In this document: piece after piece, positions 8,872 to 18,881 of the stretch | Layout of the letters: each line of letters starts with the position of its first letter | How positions within the stretch are numbered: the stretch's first letter is position 1 | NCBI RefSeq assembly: GCF_001431625.1 | Contig: NZ_LLXT01000087.1 | Location: 1-48,782 of the forward strand | From: Stenotrophomonas geniculata ATCC 19374 = JCM 13324 | Lineage (GTDB): Bacteria > Pseudomonadota > Gammaproteobacteria > Xanthomonadales > Xanthomonadaceae | DNA length: 48,782 nucleotides | Direction: 5' to 3' | Position numbers and translations under genes: made by a program | Notes under the pieces: model-generated | Seen by the model: only the letters and a program-made list of their open reading frames with translations | Database searches by the model: none | What the model was told of the DNA's origin: nothing

Positions 8872-11535
8872 ATGGTCGGCCCCGTGCCCGCCCCACCCTC
8901 GTTGATGGCCCATACCTACACCGAAGAAGACCTGCTCCGCTGGATGGAAGGCCGGACGCTGGAGATGAGCGACCATGGCCTGTCGGAAGTCCACAGCATG
9001 CGTCTGTTCGGTGACATTCTGGTCGCTGAGGTAAAGATCCCGGCCAAGTACTCCTACCGGGTGGAGATCGACCTGGCCGCCAGCCTTCGCCATCCGCGCA
9101 GCCTGCTGCGCAACCGGTGTTCCTGCCTGCTCGGCCACGACTGCATGCACGTGGCGGCTGTGCTGGCGCAGATGCTGCAGCAGATCGACCATACGCCCCC
9201 CATGCCCGACGACAGCAGCACGCTGCCAACGCTGTTGATCCGTTCGATGACGCCCGTCCTGCGCCTGCACACGGTCGAGTTCCGTCCGCCGTGGCTCGGC
9301 CCCCGCGACCCTTCGCAATGGGCCGATATCGCGACCGTGGCCTTCGAATACGACGAACACGTGCGGTTCCTGGATGATCCGAGCCTGTTCGCACACGATC
9401 CGGAGGGCCAGCTCGCCCTGCTGCCCCGCGACCTGGTTGAGGAGTCACGGCGCGAGGCCGAGCTGCGCACGGTGGGACTGCATCGCGACGTGGAACCACG
9501 GGCGCCATTGGACGGCGCAGGCCCGCAGTTCCAGCTGCGCACCCATGACTGGACACGGTTCCTGCTGGACGACGTGCCGCGCCTGGAAGCCCTGGGCTGG
9601 AAGGTGGAGACGGACGACGATTTCCGCCATCGCATCACCCGGGTGGATGAGATCGGCCTGGACATCCAGGCCGACCCGGCGGATGCGGGCTGGTTCAACC
9701 TGGGCCTGGACATCCAGGTGGAAGGCCGCAACGTGTCGATGGTTCCGCTGCTGCAGCAGGTGCTGCAGTCCGATCCCCGCTGGATGCGTGGCCAGCTGGA
9801 CGCCATCGGCGATGACGAGAACATCCTGTTGATGGCAGGCGACAGCACCCGCCTGGCACTGCGGGCCGCTCGATTGAAGCCGATCATGGCGCTGTTGGCG
9901 GACCTGTTCGCCCAGCGTGGCGCGCCGCTGCGCTTGTCAGCGCTTGACCGTGGCCGCCTGCAGGCGCTGCGGGATACGGCGCGCCTGCAGTTCCGGGGGC
10001 GCAAGGACACCCAGGCGCTGGTGCAGCGCCTGATGCAGGCACCCGCACTGGGTGAAGTGCCGCCACCGGCGGGACTGGTGGCGACGCTGCGTCCCTATCA
10101 GCGTGAAGGCCTGTCGTGGCTGCAGTACCTGCGCCAGCAGGGTCTGGGCGGCGTGCTGGCCGATGACATGGGGCTGGGCAAGACCCTGCAGACGCTGGCG
10201 CATCTGCTGGTCGAAAAGGAAAGTGGCCGCCTGGACCAGCCGGCGCTGCTGGTGGTGCCGACCTCGCTGCTGCACAACTGGCAGAGCGAAGCCGCACGCT
10301 TCACCCCTGGCCTGCGGGTGCTGACCCTGCACGGACCGACGCGCGAAGCACTGTTCGAGGCGATTCCCGAGCATGATCTTGTGCTGACCACGTATCCCCT
10401 GCTGTGGCGCGACGAGCAGGCGCTGCAGGCACATGCCTACCATCTGCTGATTCTGGATGAAGCCCAGCAGGTGAAGAACCCGAAGTCACGCGCGGCCATC
10501 ACCCTGCGCACGCTGCAGGCCCGCCATCGCCTGTGCCTGACCGGCACGCCACTGGAGAACCATCTGGGCGAGCTGTGGACGCAGTTCGACTTCCTGCTGC
10601 CCGGCCTGCTCGGCAGCGAGAAGCAGTTCAACCAGCATTGGCGCCATCCGATCGAACGTGCCAGCGACCACCGTCGCGCCACGTTGCTGGCGCAGCGCCT
10701 GCGTCCCTTCATCCTGCGCCGGCGCAAGGACCAGGTCGCGTCAGAGCTTCCGCCCAAGACCCTCATTACCCGCGCGGTGGACATGGAGGGCGGCCAGCGT
10801 GATCTCTATGAAACCGTGCGTGCAGCGATGGAAAAGCAGGTGCGCGAGGCCATCAGCGGCAGCGGGCTGGCGCGCAGCCATATCGTGGTGCTGGATGCCC
10901 TGCTGAAGCTGCGCCAGGTCTGCTGCGATCCGCGCCTGCTGCCGGGCGACGCCCCGGCACGCAATGCCGGCTCGGCCAAGCTGGAGCTGCTGCGCGACAT
11001 GCTGCCGTCGATGGTCGAGGAAGGCCGGCGGGTCCTGGTGTTCTCGCAGTTCACCGGCATGCTGGCACTGATCGCGCAGGCGCTGGAGGAGCTCGGGCTG
11101 GCCTATGTGACCCTGACCGGCGACACCCAGGACCGGGCTACGCCGGTGCAGCGCTTCATGCAGGGCGAGGTGCCGGTGTTCCTGATCAGCCTGAAGGCAG
11201 GTGGCGTCGGGTTGAACCTGACCGCCGCCGACACCGTCATCCACTTCGACCCCTGGTGGAACCCGGCGGCCGAAAACCAGGCCAGTGACCGCGCCCATCG
11301 CATCGGCCAGCAGCAGCCGGTGTTCGTTTACCGGCTGATCGCCGCAGGCAGCATTGAAGAACGGATCGCCGAGCTGCAGGAACGCAAGGCCACGCTGGCC
11401 GACTCGATTCTCGAAGGCGGCGGTGCTACGGGGCCACGCTTCAGCGAGGAAGACGTGCAGGCGCTGCTGGCGCCGTTGCCGGGCCTGCCCGGCAAACGTT
11501 CCCGTAAAGCGGGCAAACGGTCGACGCGAGCCTGA
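8872..11535 (+). CDS. SWIM zinc-finger SNF2-family helicase-like ATPase
   Basis: An 887-residue SF2 ATPase of the bacterial SNF2 group. A SWIM zinc finger (Cys83, Cys85, Cys91, His93) is followed by a middle region (about 100-390) found in bacterial SNF2 proteins. The ATPase core has motif I DDMGLGKT (431-438), motif II DEAQ (529-532), and motif VI with ASDRAHRIGQ (about 804-813). The tail is basic (KRSRKAGKRSTRA). SNF2 proteins translocate on double-stranded DNA and displace bound proteins, including RNA polymerase in the RapA case; the target here is unknown. The start is at 8872 or at the ATG 8905; neither has a clear ribosome-binding site. It stands alone, and there is no sign of a partner nuclease or methylase that would make it a defence gene. 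Confidence 0.9.
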   Translation: MVGPVPAPPSLMAHTYTEEDLLRWMEGRTLEMSDHGLSEVHSMRLFGDILVAEVKIPAKYSYRVEIDLAASLRHPRSLLRNRCSCLLGHDCMHVAAVLAQMLQQIDHTPPMPDDSSTLPTLLIRSMTPVLRLHTVEFRPPWLGPRDPSQWADIATVAFEYDEHVRFLDDPSLFAHDPEGQLALLPRDLVEESRREAELRTVGLHRDVEPRAPLDGAGPQFQLRTHDWTRFLLDDVPRLEALGWKVETDDDFRHRITRVDEIGLDIQADPADAGWFNLGLDIQVEGRNVSMVPLLQQVLQSDPRWMRGQLDAIGDDENILLMAGDSTRLALRAARLKPIMALLADLFAQRGAPLRLSALDRGRLQALRDTARLQFRGRKDTQALVQRLMQAPALGEVPPPAGLVATLRPYQREGLSWLQYLRQQGLGGVLADDMGLGKTLQTLAHLLVEKESGRLDQPALLVVPTSLLHNWQSEAARFTPGLRVLTLHGPTREALFEAIPEHDLVLTTYPLLWRDEQALQAHAYHLLILDEAQQVKNPKSRAAITLRTLQARHRLCLTGTPLENHLGELWTQFDFLLPGLLGSEKQFNQHWRHPIERASDHRRATLLAQRLRPFILRRRKDQVASELPPKTLITRAVDMEGGQRDLYETVRAAMEKQVREAISGSGLARSHIVVLDALLKLRQVCCDPRLLPGDAPARNAGSAKLELLRDMLPSMVEEGRRVLVFSQFTGMLALIAQALEELGLAYVTLTGDTQDRATPVQRFMQGEVPVFLISLKAGGVGLNLTAADTVIHFDPWWNPAAENQASDRAHRIGQQQPVFVYRLIAAGSIEERIAELQERKATLADSILEGGGATGPRFSEEDVQALLAPLPGLPGKRSRKAGKRSTRA

Positions 11536-11596
11536 CCCCCGAACGCCAGTCAGGTGGCGTTCCCCGATGGAAACGATTCCCATACGGGACTGGGAC

Positions 11597-11602
11597 TACA
11601 AT
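11597..11602 (+). promoter_or_regulatory. Candidate -10 element for xanAB
   Basis: TACAAT lies about 30 bases upstream of the xanA start in the 97-base gap after the helicase gene. I find no matching -35 at a suitable distance, so this is only a candidate. Confidence 0.3.
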
Positions 11603-11632
11603 TGGGGGCTGAGCTCACAAAGGATCTGATCG

Positions 11633-12979
11633 ATGCCCCTGCCCGCCTTCAAGGCCTACGATATCCGCGGCCGTGTGCCGGAAGAACTGAACGAAGACCT
11701 GGCCCGCCGCATCGGCGTTGCCCTGGCCGCACAGCTCGCTCCCGGTCCGGTGGTCCTCGGCCACGATGTGCGCCTGACCAGCCCGGCGCTGCAGGATGCG
11801 CTGGCCGCAGGCCTGCGTGGTACCGGCCGCGAGGTGATCGACATCGGCCTGTGCGGTACCGAAGAGGTCTACTTCCAGACCGATCACCTCGGCGCGGCCG
11901 GCGGCGTGATGGTGACCGCCAGCCACAACCCGATGGATTACAACGGCATGAAGCTGGTCAAGGAGAATGCCCGTCCGATCAGCTCCGATACCGGCCTGTT
12001 CGCGATCTCCGATGCGGTCGCCGTCGATATGTCCGAGGCCCAGCCGCCGCGTGCCGGGCAGACCGCCCAGCATGACAAGAGCGCCTACATCCAGCACCTG
12101 CTCAGCTATGTCGATGCCAGCAAGCTCACGCCGCTGAAGCTGGTGGTGAATGCCGGCAATGGCGGCGCGGGCGCCATCGTCGACCTGCTGGCCCCGCACC
12201 TGCCGTTCGAGTTCATCCGCATCTGCCACGAACCCGACGGCAACTTCCCCAACGGCATTCCCAACCCGCTGCTGCCGGAAAACCGTGCCGCCACTGCCGA
12301 CGCCGTGCGCGAGCATGGTGCTGACTTCGGCATCGCCTGGGACGGCGACTTCGACCGCTGCTTCTTCTTCGATCACACCGGCCGCTTCATCGAGGGCTAT
12401 TACCTGGTCGGCCTGCTGGCCAAGGCTATCCTCGCGCGCAATCCCGGCGGCAAGGTCGTGCATGACCCTCGCCTGGTCTGGAACACCGTGGAGATGGTGG
12501 AGCAGGCGGGCGGCGTACCGGTGCTGTGCAAGAGCGGCCATGCCTTCATCAAGGAAAAGATGCGCGCCGAGGATGCGGTGTATGGCGGTGAGATGAGCGC
12601 CCACCACTACTTCCGCGAATTCGCCTATGCCGACTCCGGCATGATCCCGTGGCTGCTGATCGCCCAGCTGATTTCCGAAAGCGGCCGCTCGCTGGCCGAC
12701 TGGGTCGAAGACCGCATGGCGGCCTATCCGTGCAGTGGCGAGATCAACTTCAAGGTGGCCGATGCCAAGGCCGCTGTGGCCCGCGTCATGGCGCACTTCG
12801 CGGCGCAAGCGCCGGTACTGGACCACACCGACGGCATCAGTGCCGACTTCGGCGACTGGCGCTTCAACCTGCGCAGCTCCAACACCGAGCCGCTGCTGCG
12901 CCTGAACGTTGAAGCCCGCGGCGACGCAGGGCTGATGCAGGCCCGCACTGATGAAATTTCCCACCTCCTTCAGCAGTAA
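11633..12979 (+). CDS. xanA: Phosphoglucomutase/phosphomannomutase XanA (SpgM)
   Basis: A 448-residue alpha-D-phosphohexomutase that interconverts glucose-6-P/glucose-1-P and mannose-6-P/mannose-1-P. The phosphoserine lies in TASHNP (Ser97), the Mg-binding loop is DGDFDR (237-242), the sugar-binding loop GEMS is 319-322, and the phosphate-binding loop RSSNTEP is 414-420. It begins the xanA-xanB operon, 12 bases ahead of xanB. Its products feed both GDP-mannose (via XanB) and dTDP-glucose (via RfbA across the convergent junction). In S. maltophilia the orthologue SpgM is known to affect LPS length and virulence. Assignment is secure. Confidence 0.96.
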   Translation: MPLPAFKAYDIRGRVPEELNEDLARRIGVALAAQLAPGPVVLGHDVRLTSPALQDALAAGLRGTGREVIDIGLCGTEEVYFQTDHLGAAGGVMVTASHNPMDYNGMKLVKENARPISSDTGLFAISDAVAVDMSEAQPPRAGQTAQHDKSAYIQHLLSYVDASKLTPLKLVVNAGNGGAGAIVDLLAPHLPFEFIRICHEPDGNFPNGIPNPLLPENRAATADAVREHGADFGIAWDGDFDRCFFFDHTGRFIEGYYLVGLLAKAILARNPGGKVVHDPRLVWNTVEMVEQAGGVPVLCKSGHAFIKEKMRAEDAVYGGEMSAHHYFREFAYADSGMIPWLLIAQLISESGRSLADWVEDRMAAYPCSGEINFKVADAKAAVARVMAHFAAQAPVLDHTDGISADFGDWRFNLRSSNTEPLLRLNVEARGDAGLMQARTDEISHLLQQ

Positions 12980-12991
12980 CCAAGGACGACC

Positions 12992-14395
12992 ATGAGCATC
13001 ATCCAGCCCGTCATTCTGTCCGGTGGCTCCGGCACCCGCCTGTGGCCGCTGTCGCGCGAGTCCTACCCCAAGCAGTTCCTGCCGTTGGCCAGCGAGCTGA
13101 CGATGCTGCAGGCCACCTGGCAGCGCGTCGCTCCCATCGCCGCGCATGGCCCGCTGGTGATCGCCAACGAGGAGCACCGCTTCGTCGCTGCCGAGCAGCT
13201 GCAGCAGGTCGGCGCCGAGCCGGCTGGCATCATCCTGGAGCCGGTGGGCCGCAATACGGCGCCGGCGATCGCGGTCGCAGCCCTAGAGGCCACCCGCGAC
13301 GGCGCCGATGCGCTGCTGCTGGTGCTGCCCTCGGACCATGTGATCACCGATGAGGCCGCATTCCGCGCAGTCGTGCAGGCTGCAGCCAGCGCTGCCGAGG
13401 CCGGCAAGCTGGTGACCTTCGGCATCGTGCCGAGCGGTCCGGAAACCGGCTACGGCTATATCAAGGCCGCCGATGGGCAGGGCCTGCGTGCGGTCGAGCG
13501 CTTTGTCGAAAAGCCCGACCTTGAGACCGCCACCGGTTACGTCAGCAGCGGCCAGTATTACTGGAACAGCGGCATGTTCCTGTTCAAGGCCTCGCGCTAC
13601 CTGCAGGAACTTGAGCACTTCCAGCCCGACATGCTGGCCGGCAGCCGCCAGGCCTGGCAGCAGGCCCGTCGCGATTCGGATTTCACCCGTCTGGACAAGG
13701 ACGCCTTCGCTGCGGTTCCTTCCGACTCCATCGACTACGCGGTGATGGAAAAAACCGCAGACGCCGTGGTGATTCCGCTGGACGCCGGCTGGAACGATGT
13801 CGGCTCGTGGACGGCGCTGCGCGATGTCTCGCAGCAGGACGGCGATGGCAACGCCCACCAGGGCGATGTGATCGCCATCGACTGCCGCAACACCTATGCC
13901 TATGCACAGCGCCTGGTGGCACTGGTCGGCCTGGATGACGTGATCGTCGTCGAGACCGACGACGCGGTGCTGGTCGGCAAGGCCGATCGCATGCAGGAGG
14001 TCAAGACCGTTGTTGGTCAGCTGAAGTCCGAAGGCCGCAGCGAGGCCACGTGGCATCGCAAGGTCTACCGCCCGTGGGGCGCGTACGATTCAGTCGACAA
14101 TGGTGCACGCTTCCAGGTCAAGCGCATCACGGTCAAGCCCGGCGGCACACTCAGCCTGCAGATGCATCATCACCGCGCCGAGCACTGGATCGTGGTCAGC
14201 GGCACCGCTGAAGTGACCCGCGGCGACGAAGTGATCCTGCTCAGCGAGAACCAGAGCACCTACATCCCGCTGGGCGTGACCCACCGCCTGCGCAACCCCG
14301 GAAAACTGCCGCTGGAACTGATCGAAGTACAGTCGGGCAGCTACCTGGGCGAGGATGACATCGTGCGGTTCGAGGACACGTACGGGCGCAGTTGA
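12992..14395 (+). CDS. xanB: Mannose-1-phosphate guanylyltransferase/mannose-6-phosphate isomerase XanB
   Basis: A 467-residue bifunctional enzyme that makes mannose-6-P from fructose-6-P and GDP-mannose from mannose-1-P. The N-terminal nucleotidyltransferase domain starts with [12 protein letters not shown] (11-22) followed by YPKQFL (Lys27). The C-terminal cupin isomerase domain (from about 360) carries the metal-binding segment MHHHRAEHW (His392-His398). Length matches XanB/AlgA. It is the second gene of the xanAB operon and ends convergent with rfbD, with two palindromes between. GDP-mannose is needed for mannose- or GDP-sugar-derived residues in O-antigen. Confidence 0.96.
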   Translation: MSIIQPVILSGGSGTRLWPLSRESYPKQFLPLASELTMLQATWQRVAPIAAHGPLVIANEEHRFVAAEQLQQVGAEPAGIILEPVGRNTAPAIAVAALEATRDGADALLLVLPSDHVITDEAAFRAVVQAAASAAEAGKLVTFGIVPSGPETGYGYIKAADGQGLRAVERFVEKPDLETATGYVSSGQYYWNSGMFLFKASRYLQELEHFQPDMLAGSRQAWQQARRDSDFTRLDKDAFAAVPSDSIDYAVMEKTADAVVIPLDAGWNDVGSWTALRDVSQQDGDGNAHQGDVIAIDCRNTYAYAQRLVALVGLDDVIVVETDDAVLVGKADRMQEVKTVVGQLKSEGRSEATWHRKVYRPWGAYDSVDNGARFQVKRITVKPGGTLSLQMHHHRAEHWIVVSGTAEVTRGDEVILLSENQSTYIPLGVTHRLRNPGKLPLELIEVQSGSYLGEDDIVRFEDTYGRS

Positions 14396-14413
14396 GCCGA
14401 CGCCCTGCAGCGA

Positions 14414-14457
14414 GTGCCGACCGTTGGTCGGGGTGGGTGCCGACCGTTGGTCGGCAC
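14414..14457. repeat. Tandem palindromic repeats between xanB and rfbD
   Basis: Two head-to-tail copies of GTGCCGACCGTTGGTCGG lie at 14414-14431 and 14437-14454. The second is a full palindrome (GTGCCGACC-GTT-GGTCGGCAC, 14437-14457); the first has a degraded 3' arm. They fill most of the 75-base gap between convergent operons and can fold into hairpins in either transcript. The pattern is like the SMAG-type repeats of Stenotrophomonas but has no terminal GTAG. It is related in layout, though not in sequence, to the repeat at 1798-1861. Confidence 0.75.
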
Positions 14458-14470
14458 GTCACCTGCCGGG

Positions 14471-15364
14471 TCAGGCAATTTCAGCCATCACCCGCTTCAA
14501 CCCGTCCTGCCACGCTGGCAGCACGATGCCGAAATCCTGCTGCAGCTTGCGGTTGTCCAGCACCGACCAGGCCGGGCGCTTGGCCGGCGTCGGATACTCG
14601 GAACTGGGAATCGCCTCGACGGCCGGCACTTTCACCACCACCCCGGTAGCCAGCGCTTCGGCGAAGATCGCCTCGGCAAACCCATGCCAGCTGGTCTGGC
14701 CACTGGCCGTCAGATGCCAGGTTCCGGACAAGTGGCCCGGATGCTGCAGCGCCTGCGCGGTGACATCGGCGATCAGCGCAGCCGGAGTGGGCGTACCGAT
14801 CTGGTCGGCCACTACCCGCAACTGTTCGCGTTCTGATCCCACCCGCAGCATGGTGCGCAGGAAATTGGCGCCATGTGAGGCATAGACCCACGCCGTGCGG
14901 AAGATCAGGTGGCGGCCACCGGCCAGACGCACTGCATCCTCACCATCGCGCTTGCTGGTGCCATAGACGCCCAACGGCGCGGTCGGCTCGTCTTCGCGGT
15001 AGGGCGCACGGCCCTGGCCGTCGAACACGTAGTCGGTGGAGTAATGCACCAAGGGCACGCCATGGGCCGCGCACCAGCGCGCGATCACGCCCGGCGCCTG
15101 CGCGTTGGCGGCGAAGGCCGAATCGACCTCCTGCTCGGCACGGTCCACCGCCGTGTAGGCGGCCGCGTTGACCACCACCGATGGCTGCAGGCGATCCAGC
15201 AGCGCCGGCAGGCTGTCGGGCTGGCCGAAATCAGCCATCTCGCAGGCACTTCCGTCGGGCAGTTGCCCGCTGCGGGTGGTCGCGACTACTTTGCCCAGTG
15301 GCGCCAGCGCGCGCAGCAGTTCCTGGCCGACCTGGCCATTGCCGCCGAACACCAGAACGGTCAT
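14471..15364 (-). CDS. rfbD: dTDP-4-dehydrorhamnose reductase
   Basis: A 297-residue SDR enzyme that carries out the last step of dTDP-L-rhamnose synthesis, NAD(P)H reduction of dTDP-4-keto-L-rhamnose. The nucleotide-binding motif GGNGQVG is at residues 7-13, and the catalytic Tyr134 and Lys138 are in YGTSK. The conserved STDYVFDG segment (109-116) is present. It is the last gene of rfbBACD and overlaps rfbC by 4 bases. Rhamnose is a common O-antigen sugar in Stenotrophomonas and Xanthomonas. Confidence 0.96.
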   Translation of the reverse strand: MTVLVFGGNGQVGQELLRALAPLGKVVATTRSGQLPDGSACEMADFGQPDSLPALLDRLQPSVVVNAAAYTAVDRAEQEVDSAFAANAQAPGVIARWCAAHGVPLVHYSTDYVFDGQGRAPYREDEPTAPLGVYGTSKRDGEDAVRLAGGRHLIFRTAWVYASHGANFLRTMLRVGSEREQLRVVADQIGTPTPAALIADVTAQALQHPGHLSGTWHLTASGQTSWHGFAEAIFAEALATGVVVKVPAVEAIPSSEYPTPAKRPAWSVLDNRKLQQDFGIVLPAWQDGLKRVMAEIA

Positions 15365-15918
15365 GGCACGTAGACCGGCAGGCGGTCTTCGGCAATGTCC
15401 TTCAGGAAGGGCGCGGTCTCGTCCTTGGCCGACAGGGTCGGTGCACTCACCGGCCAGTCCACCGCAATATCGGCGTCATTCCAGCGGATACCTGCATCCG
15501 CTTCCTTGACGTAGACGTCCGTGCACAGATAGCTGAACAGTGCACGTTCGGAGAGCACGGCAAACCCGTGCGCGAAGCCTTCCGGAATCCAGAACTGCTT
15601 CCTGTTTTCAGCGCTCAGCACCACCGCCTCCCACTGGCCGAAGGTCGGCGAGCCGCGGCGGATGTCCACGGCCACGTCATAGACCTCGCCTTCCAGCACG
15701 CTGACCAGCTTGCCCTGCGGGCGCGGCCACTGGTAATGCAGGCCACGCAGCACGCCCTGCGCCGAGGTGGACACGTTGCTCTGCACGAAACGATCCGGCA
15801 GGCCCAGCGCGGCAAAACGCTCGGCATTCCAGGTTTCAAAGAAATAACCGCGGGCATCGCCGAACACGGCCGGCTCGATCACCACGCAGCCGGGCAACTT
15901 GGTTTCAATTACTTTCAC
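15361..15918 (-). CDS. rfbC: dTDP-4-dehydrorhamnose 3,5-epimerase
   Basis: A 185-residue cupin epimerase that inverts C3 and C5 of dTDP-4-keto-6-deoxyglucose. The catalytic base is His61 in RGLHYQ, with Lys70 in QGKLV and the likely proton donor Tyr130 in LFSYLC. Length matches RmlC. It overlaps rfbA and rfbD by 4 bases on each side, so the three are translationally coupled. Confidence 0.96.
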   Translation of the reverse strand: MKVIETKLPGCVVIEPAVFGDARGYFFETWNAERFAALGLPDRFVQSNVSTSAQGVLRGLHYQWPRPQGKLVSVLEGEVYDVAVDIRRGSPTFGQWEAVVLSAENRKQFWIPEGFAHGFAVLSERALFSYLCTDVYVKEADAGIRWNDADIAVDWPVSAPTLSAKDETAPFLKDIAEDRLPVYVP

Positions 15919-16802
15919 GGAACGACTCCACGCTGGGCGAGCGTGTGCAGGTACTGGCCGTAGCCATTCTTGATCAACGGCGCAGCCAACGCCTCCAGCT
16001 GCTCGGCATTGATCCAGCCTTGGCCGAACGCGATTTCTTCCGGGCAGCAGACCTGCAGGCCCTGGCGGGTCTGGATGGTCTCGATGAAGTTGGAGGCTTC
16101 CAGCAGCGATTGGTGAGTGCCGGTATCCAGCCAGGCATAGCCACGGCCGAGCGCTTCCAGGTGAAGATTGCCTTCTTCCAGGTAGCGCTTGTTGAGATCG
16201 GTGATCTCCAGCTCACCACGCGGCGACGGCTTCAGTTCGGCCGCGTAATCGCTGGCCTTGCCGTCATAGAAGTACAGGCCGGTCACCGCATAGTTGGAGC
16301 GCGGTTTTTCCGGCTTCTCCACCAGATCGATCACCTTGCCGCTCTGATCGAACTCGGCCACGCCGTAGCGCTCCGGATCATTCACCCAGTAGCCGAACAC
16401 GGTCGAGCCGTGCACGCGTTCGTCTGCACGCTTGAGCACCTCGCGCAGGCCGTGGCCGTGGAAGATGTTGTCGCCCAGCACCAGGCAGCTCGGCTTGCCG
16501 GCGACGAAGTCGCGGCCGATCAGGTAGGCCTGGGCCAGGCCATCCGGACTCGGCTGCACCGCGTACTGGATGTCCATGCCCCATTGCGAACCGTCGCCCA
16601 GCAGCTGCTGGAACAGCGCCTGTTCGTGCGGAGTATTGATGATCAACACTTCGCGGATGCCCGCCAGCATCAGCACGCTGAGCGGGTAGTAGATCATCGG
16701 CTTGTCGTACACCGGCAACAGCTGCTTGCTGACGCCCTTGGTGATCGGATACAGCCGGGTGCCGGAACCGCCGGCCAGGATGATGCCCTTGCGTTGCGTC
16801 AT
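15915..16802 (-). CDS. rfbA: Glucose-1-phosphate thymidylyltransferase
   Basis: A 295-residue nucleotidyltransferase that makes dTDP-glucose, the committed first step of the dTDP-sugar branch. It shows GGSGTRLYP (11-19), the catalytic Lys26 region VSKQLLP, and the metal-binding LGDNIFHG segment. The ATG at 16802 gives the normal N-terminus [12 protein letters not shown]; further upstream codons do not. It lies 14 bases after rfbB. With rfbB it also supplies dTDP-4-keto-6-deoxyglucose, the substrate for the WecE-type aminotransferase at 27.8 kb. Confidence 0.96.
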   Translation of the reverse strand: MTQRKGIILAGGSGTRLYPITKGVSKQLLPVYDKPMIYYPLSVLMLAGIREVLIINTPHEQALFQQLLGDGSQWGMDIQYAVQPSPDGLAQAYLIGRDFVAGKPSCLVLGDNIFHGHGLREVLKRADERVHGSTVFGYWVNDPERYGVAEFDQSGKVIDLVEKPEKPRSNYAVTGLYFYDGKASDYAAELKPSPRGELEITDLNKRYLEEGNLHLEALGRGYAWLDTGTHQSLLEASNFIETIQTRQGLQVCCPEEIAFGQGWINAEQLEALAAPLIKNGYGQYLHTLAQRGVVP

Positions 16803-16816
16803 GTTATCTCCCGGCC

Positions 16817-17872
16817 TCAGGCGGCAGTGCCGATGCGCTGCAGGCGGTAGCTGCCATCCAGCACGCCGTTGACCCATGCCTGGTTGTCCAGGTACCAGTC
16901 GACGGTGAACGTGATGCCCTGCTCGAAGGTGTAGGCCGGTTCCCAGCCCAGGTCGTTCTTCAGCTTGGAGGCATCGATCGCATAGCGGCGGTCATGTCCG
17001 GGGCGGTCGGTAACGTAGGTGATCTGGCTGCTGCGCGGCTGTCCATCCGCGCGCGGGCGGCGCTGGTCCAGCAGCGCACAGATGGCCTGCACCACTTCGA
17101 TGTTCTGCTTTTCCGAGTTGCCGCCGACGTTGTAGGTCTCGCCGACCTGGCCCTTGGCCAGCACGGTGCGGATCGCTTCGCAGTGGTCGGACACGAACAG
17201 CCAGTCGCGCACCTGCTTGCCATCGCCGTACACCGGCAGCGGCTCGCCAGCCAGCGCCTTGGCGATCACCAGCGGGATCAGCTTCTCGGGGAAGTGGTAC
17301 GGGCCATAGTTGTTGGAGCAGTTGGTGGTCAGTACCGGCAGCCCGTAGGTGTGGTGGAAGGCACGGACCAGGTGGTCCGAAGCGGCCTTCGACGCCGAGT
17401 ACGGCGAATTCGGGGCGTACGGGGTGGTTTCGCTGAACTTGCCGGTCTCGCCCAGGGTGCCGTACACCTCGTCGGTGGACACGTGCAGGAAGCGGAAGGC
17501 CGCGCCCTGTTCGTCCGGCAGCGCCTTCCAGTAGTCACGGACCGCTTCCAGCAGGCCCAGGGTGCCCACCACATTGGTCTGGATGAAGGCACCGGGACCG
17601 TCGATGGAGCGGTCAACGTGGCTTTCGGCGGCGAAGTTCACCACGGCATCCGGCCGGTGTTCGGCCAGCAGGTTCGCGACCAGGGCCTGGTCGCCGATAT
17701 CGCCCTGCACGAACAGGTGGTTGGGGTTGCCGTCCAGGCTGGACAGGGTCTTCAGGTTGCCGGCGTAGGTCAGCACATCGAGGTTGATGACCTTGACGCC
17801 GCGCGCGACGGCCTCGAGAACGAAGTTACCGCCAATGAATCCGGCGCCGCCGGTGACAAGCCATGTGGGCAC
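16817..17872 (-). CDS. rfbB: dTDP-glucose 4,6-dehydratase (GTG start)
   Basis: A 351-residue extended SDR that converts dTDP-glucose to dTDP-4-keto-6-deoxyglucose. It has GGAGFIGG (8-15), the catalytic TDE triad (Thr133, Asp134, Glu135) and YSASK (Tyr158, Lys162). The start is the GTG at 17872: AGGAGA lies 7 bases upstream, and the next residues PTWLVTGG are the expected N-terminus, while a longer frame to 18043 reads through the promoter region. First gene of rfbBACD, divergent from etfB. Confidence 0.95.
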   Translation of the reverse strand: MPTWLVTGGAGFIGGNFVLEAVARGVKVINLDVLTYAGNLKTLSSLDGNPNHLFVQGDIGDQALVANLLAEHRPDAVVNFAAESHVDRSIDGPGAFIQTNVVGTLGLLEAVRDYWKALPDEQGAAFRFLHVSTDEVYGTLGETGKFSETTPYAPNSPYSASKAASDHLVRAFHHTYGLPVLTTNCSNNYGPYHFPEKLIPLVIAKALAGEPLPVYGDGKQVRDWLFVSDHCEAIRTVLAKGQVGETYNVGGNSEKQNIEVVQAICALLDQRRPRADGQPRSSQITYVTDRPGHDRRYAIDASKLKNDLGWEPAYTFEQGITFTVDWYLDNQAWVNGVLDGSYRLQRIGTAA

Positions 17873-18030
17873 TACCTGTTCTCCTGATCGAAATTCATCC
17901 AAGGAGCGCCCACGGGCGCCCCAGCGCAGCGTGACAGGATACATCCCGATGGCCTTCACGACCGCCTGCGTGACGTGAACACGCGCTCGCGGAGGTGCAT
18001 TTTTGCCGCGCCGCAACATAACCATACGCA

Positions 18031-18060
18031 TTCGCATGGTCACCCCAAGCCAGCTAGAAT
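18031..18060 (+). promoter_or_regulatory. Candidate etfBA promoter
   Basis: TAGAAT (18055-18060) lies 74 bases before the etfB start, with TTCGCA at 18031-18036 (spacing 18) as a weak -35. The 262-base gap also has to hold the rfbB promoter on the other strand; I could not place it. Confidence 0.35.
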
Positions 18061-18134
18061 CGGGGTCCCACCCCCGAACCGGTTGCTGTTCCAGGACCGG
18101 ACGTTCTCCCTGTTACTGAAGGACCCCGTACCAG

Positions 18135-18881
18135 ATGAAAATCCTCGTCGCGTACAAGCGCGTGGTGGACTACAACGTCCGCATTCAGGTCAAGCCGGAC
18201 GGTTCCGGCGTGGTCACCGACGGCGTCAAGCTGTCCCCCAACCCCTTCGATGAAATCGCCCTGGAAGAAGCCTTGCGCCTGCGCGACAAGGGCATCGCCA
18301 GCGAAGTCGTGGTTGCCACCATCGCCCCGGCCGACGCCCAGGCGCACCTGCGCAACGGCTTGGCCATGGGCGCCAACCGCGCCATCCATGTCGTCACCGA
18401 CCAGGCCATCCAGCCGCTGACCGCGTCGCGCACCCTGCTCAAGCTGATCGAGAAGGAACAGCCGGACCTGGTGATCCTCGGCAAGCAGGCCATTGACGAC
18501 GACGCCAACCAGACCGGCCAGATGCTGGCCACGCTGTGGGGCCGCCCGCAGGCGACCTTCGCCAGCAAGCTGGAGATTGCCGACGGCAAGGCCACGGTGA
18601 CCCGTGAAGTCGACGCCGGCCTGGAAACACTGGAAGTGGATCTGCCGGCCGTGGTCACCACCGACCTGCGCCTGAACGAGCCGCGCTTCATCAAGCTGCC
18701 GGACATCATGAAGGCCAAGGCCAAGCCGCTGGAAACCCTGCAGCTGGCCGACCTCGGCGTTGAAGCCGCCGACACCTTCAAGACCATCCAGTACGCCGCG
18801 CCGTCCAAGCGCAGCAAGGGTGTGATGGTCAAGGACGCGGCCGAACTGGTTGCCGCACTCAAGCAGAAGGGGCTGCTGTAA
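18135..18881 (+). CDS. etfB: Electron transfer flavoprotein beta subunit
   Basis: A 248-residue subunit that binds AMP and forms the ETF heterodimer with EtfA, passing electrons from acyl-CoA dehydrogenases to ETF-ubiquinone oxidoreductase. Typical are the opening MKILVAYKRVVDYNVRI and the AMP-binding GKQAIDDDANQTGQ region (about 117-130). Its stop overlaps the etfA start by one base (TAATG). In Xanthomonas, etfA marks one border of the variable LPS locus, and the same holds here. Confidence 0.96.
   Translation: MKILVAYKRVVDYNVRIQVKPDGSGVVTDGVKLSPNPFDEIALEEALRLRDKGIASEVVVATIAPADAQAHLRNGLAMGANRAIHVVTDQAIQPLTASRTLLKLIEKEQPDLVILGKQAIDDDANQTGQMLATLWGRPQATFASKLEIADGKATVTREVDAGLETLEVDLPAVVTTDLRLNEPRFIKLPDIMKAKAKPLETLQLADLGVEAADTFKTIQYAAPSKRSKGVMVKDAAELVAALKQKGLL

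Noticed and set aside
8872..11535. SNF2 protein as part of an antiphage system such as DISARM
   Set aside because: There are no methylase, DUF1998 or nuclease genes next to it. SWIM/SNF2 proteins occur alone in many bacteria.
17873..18043. N-terminal extension of RfbB
   Set aside because: The extension is rich in Met and Arg, covers the divergent promoter region, and the GTG at 17872 has a good ribosome-binding site.
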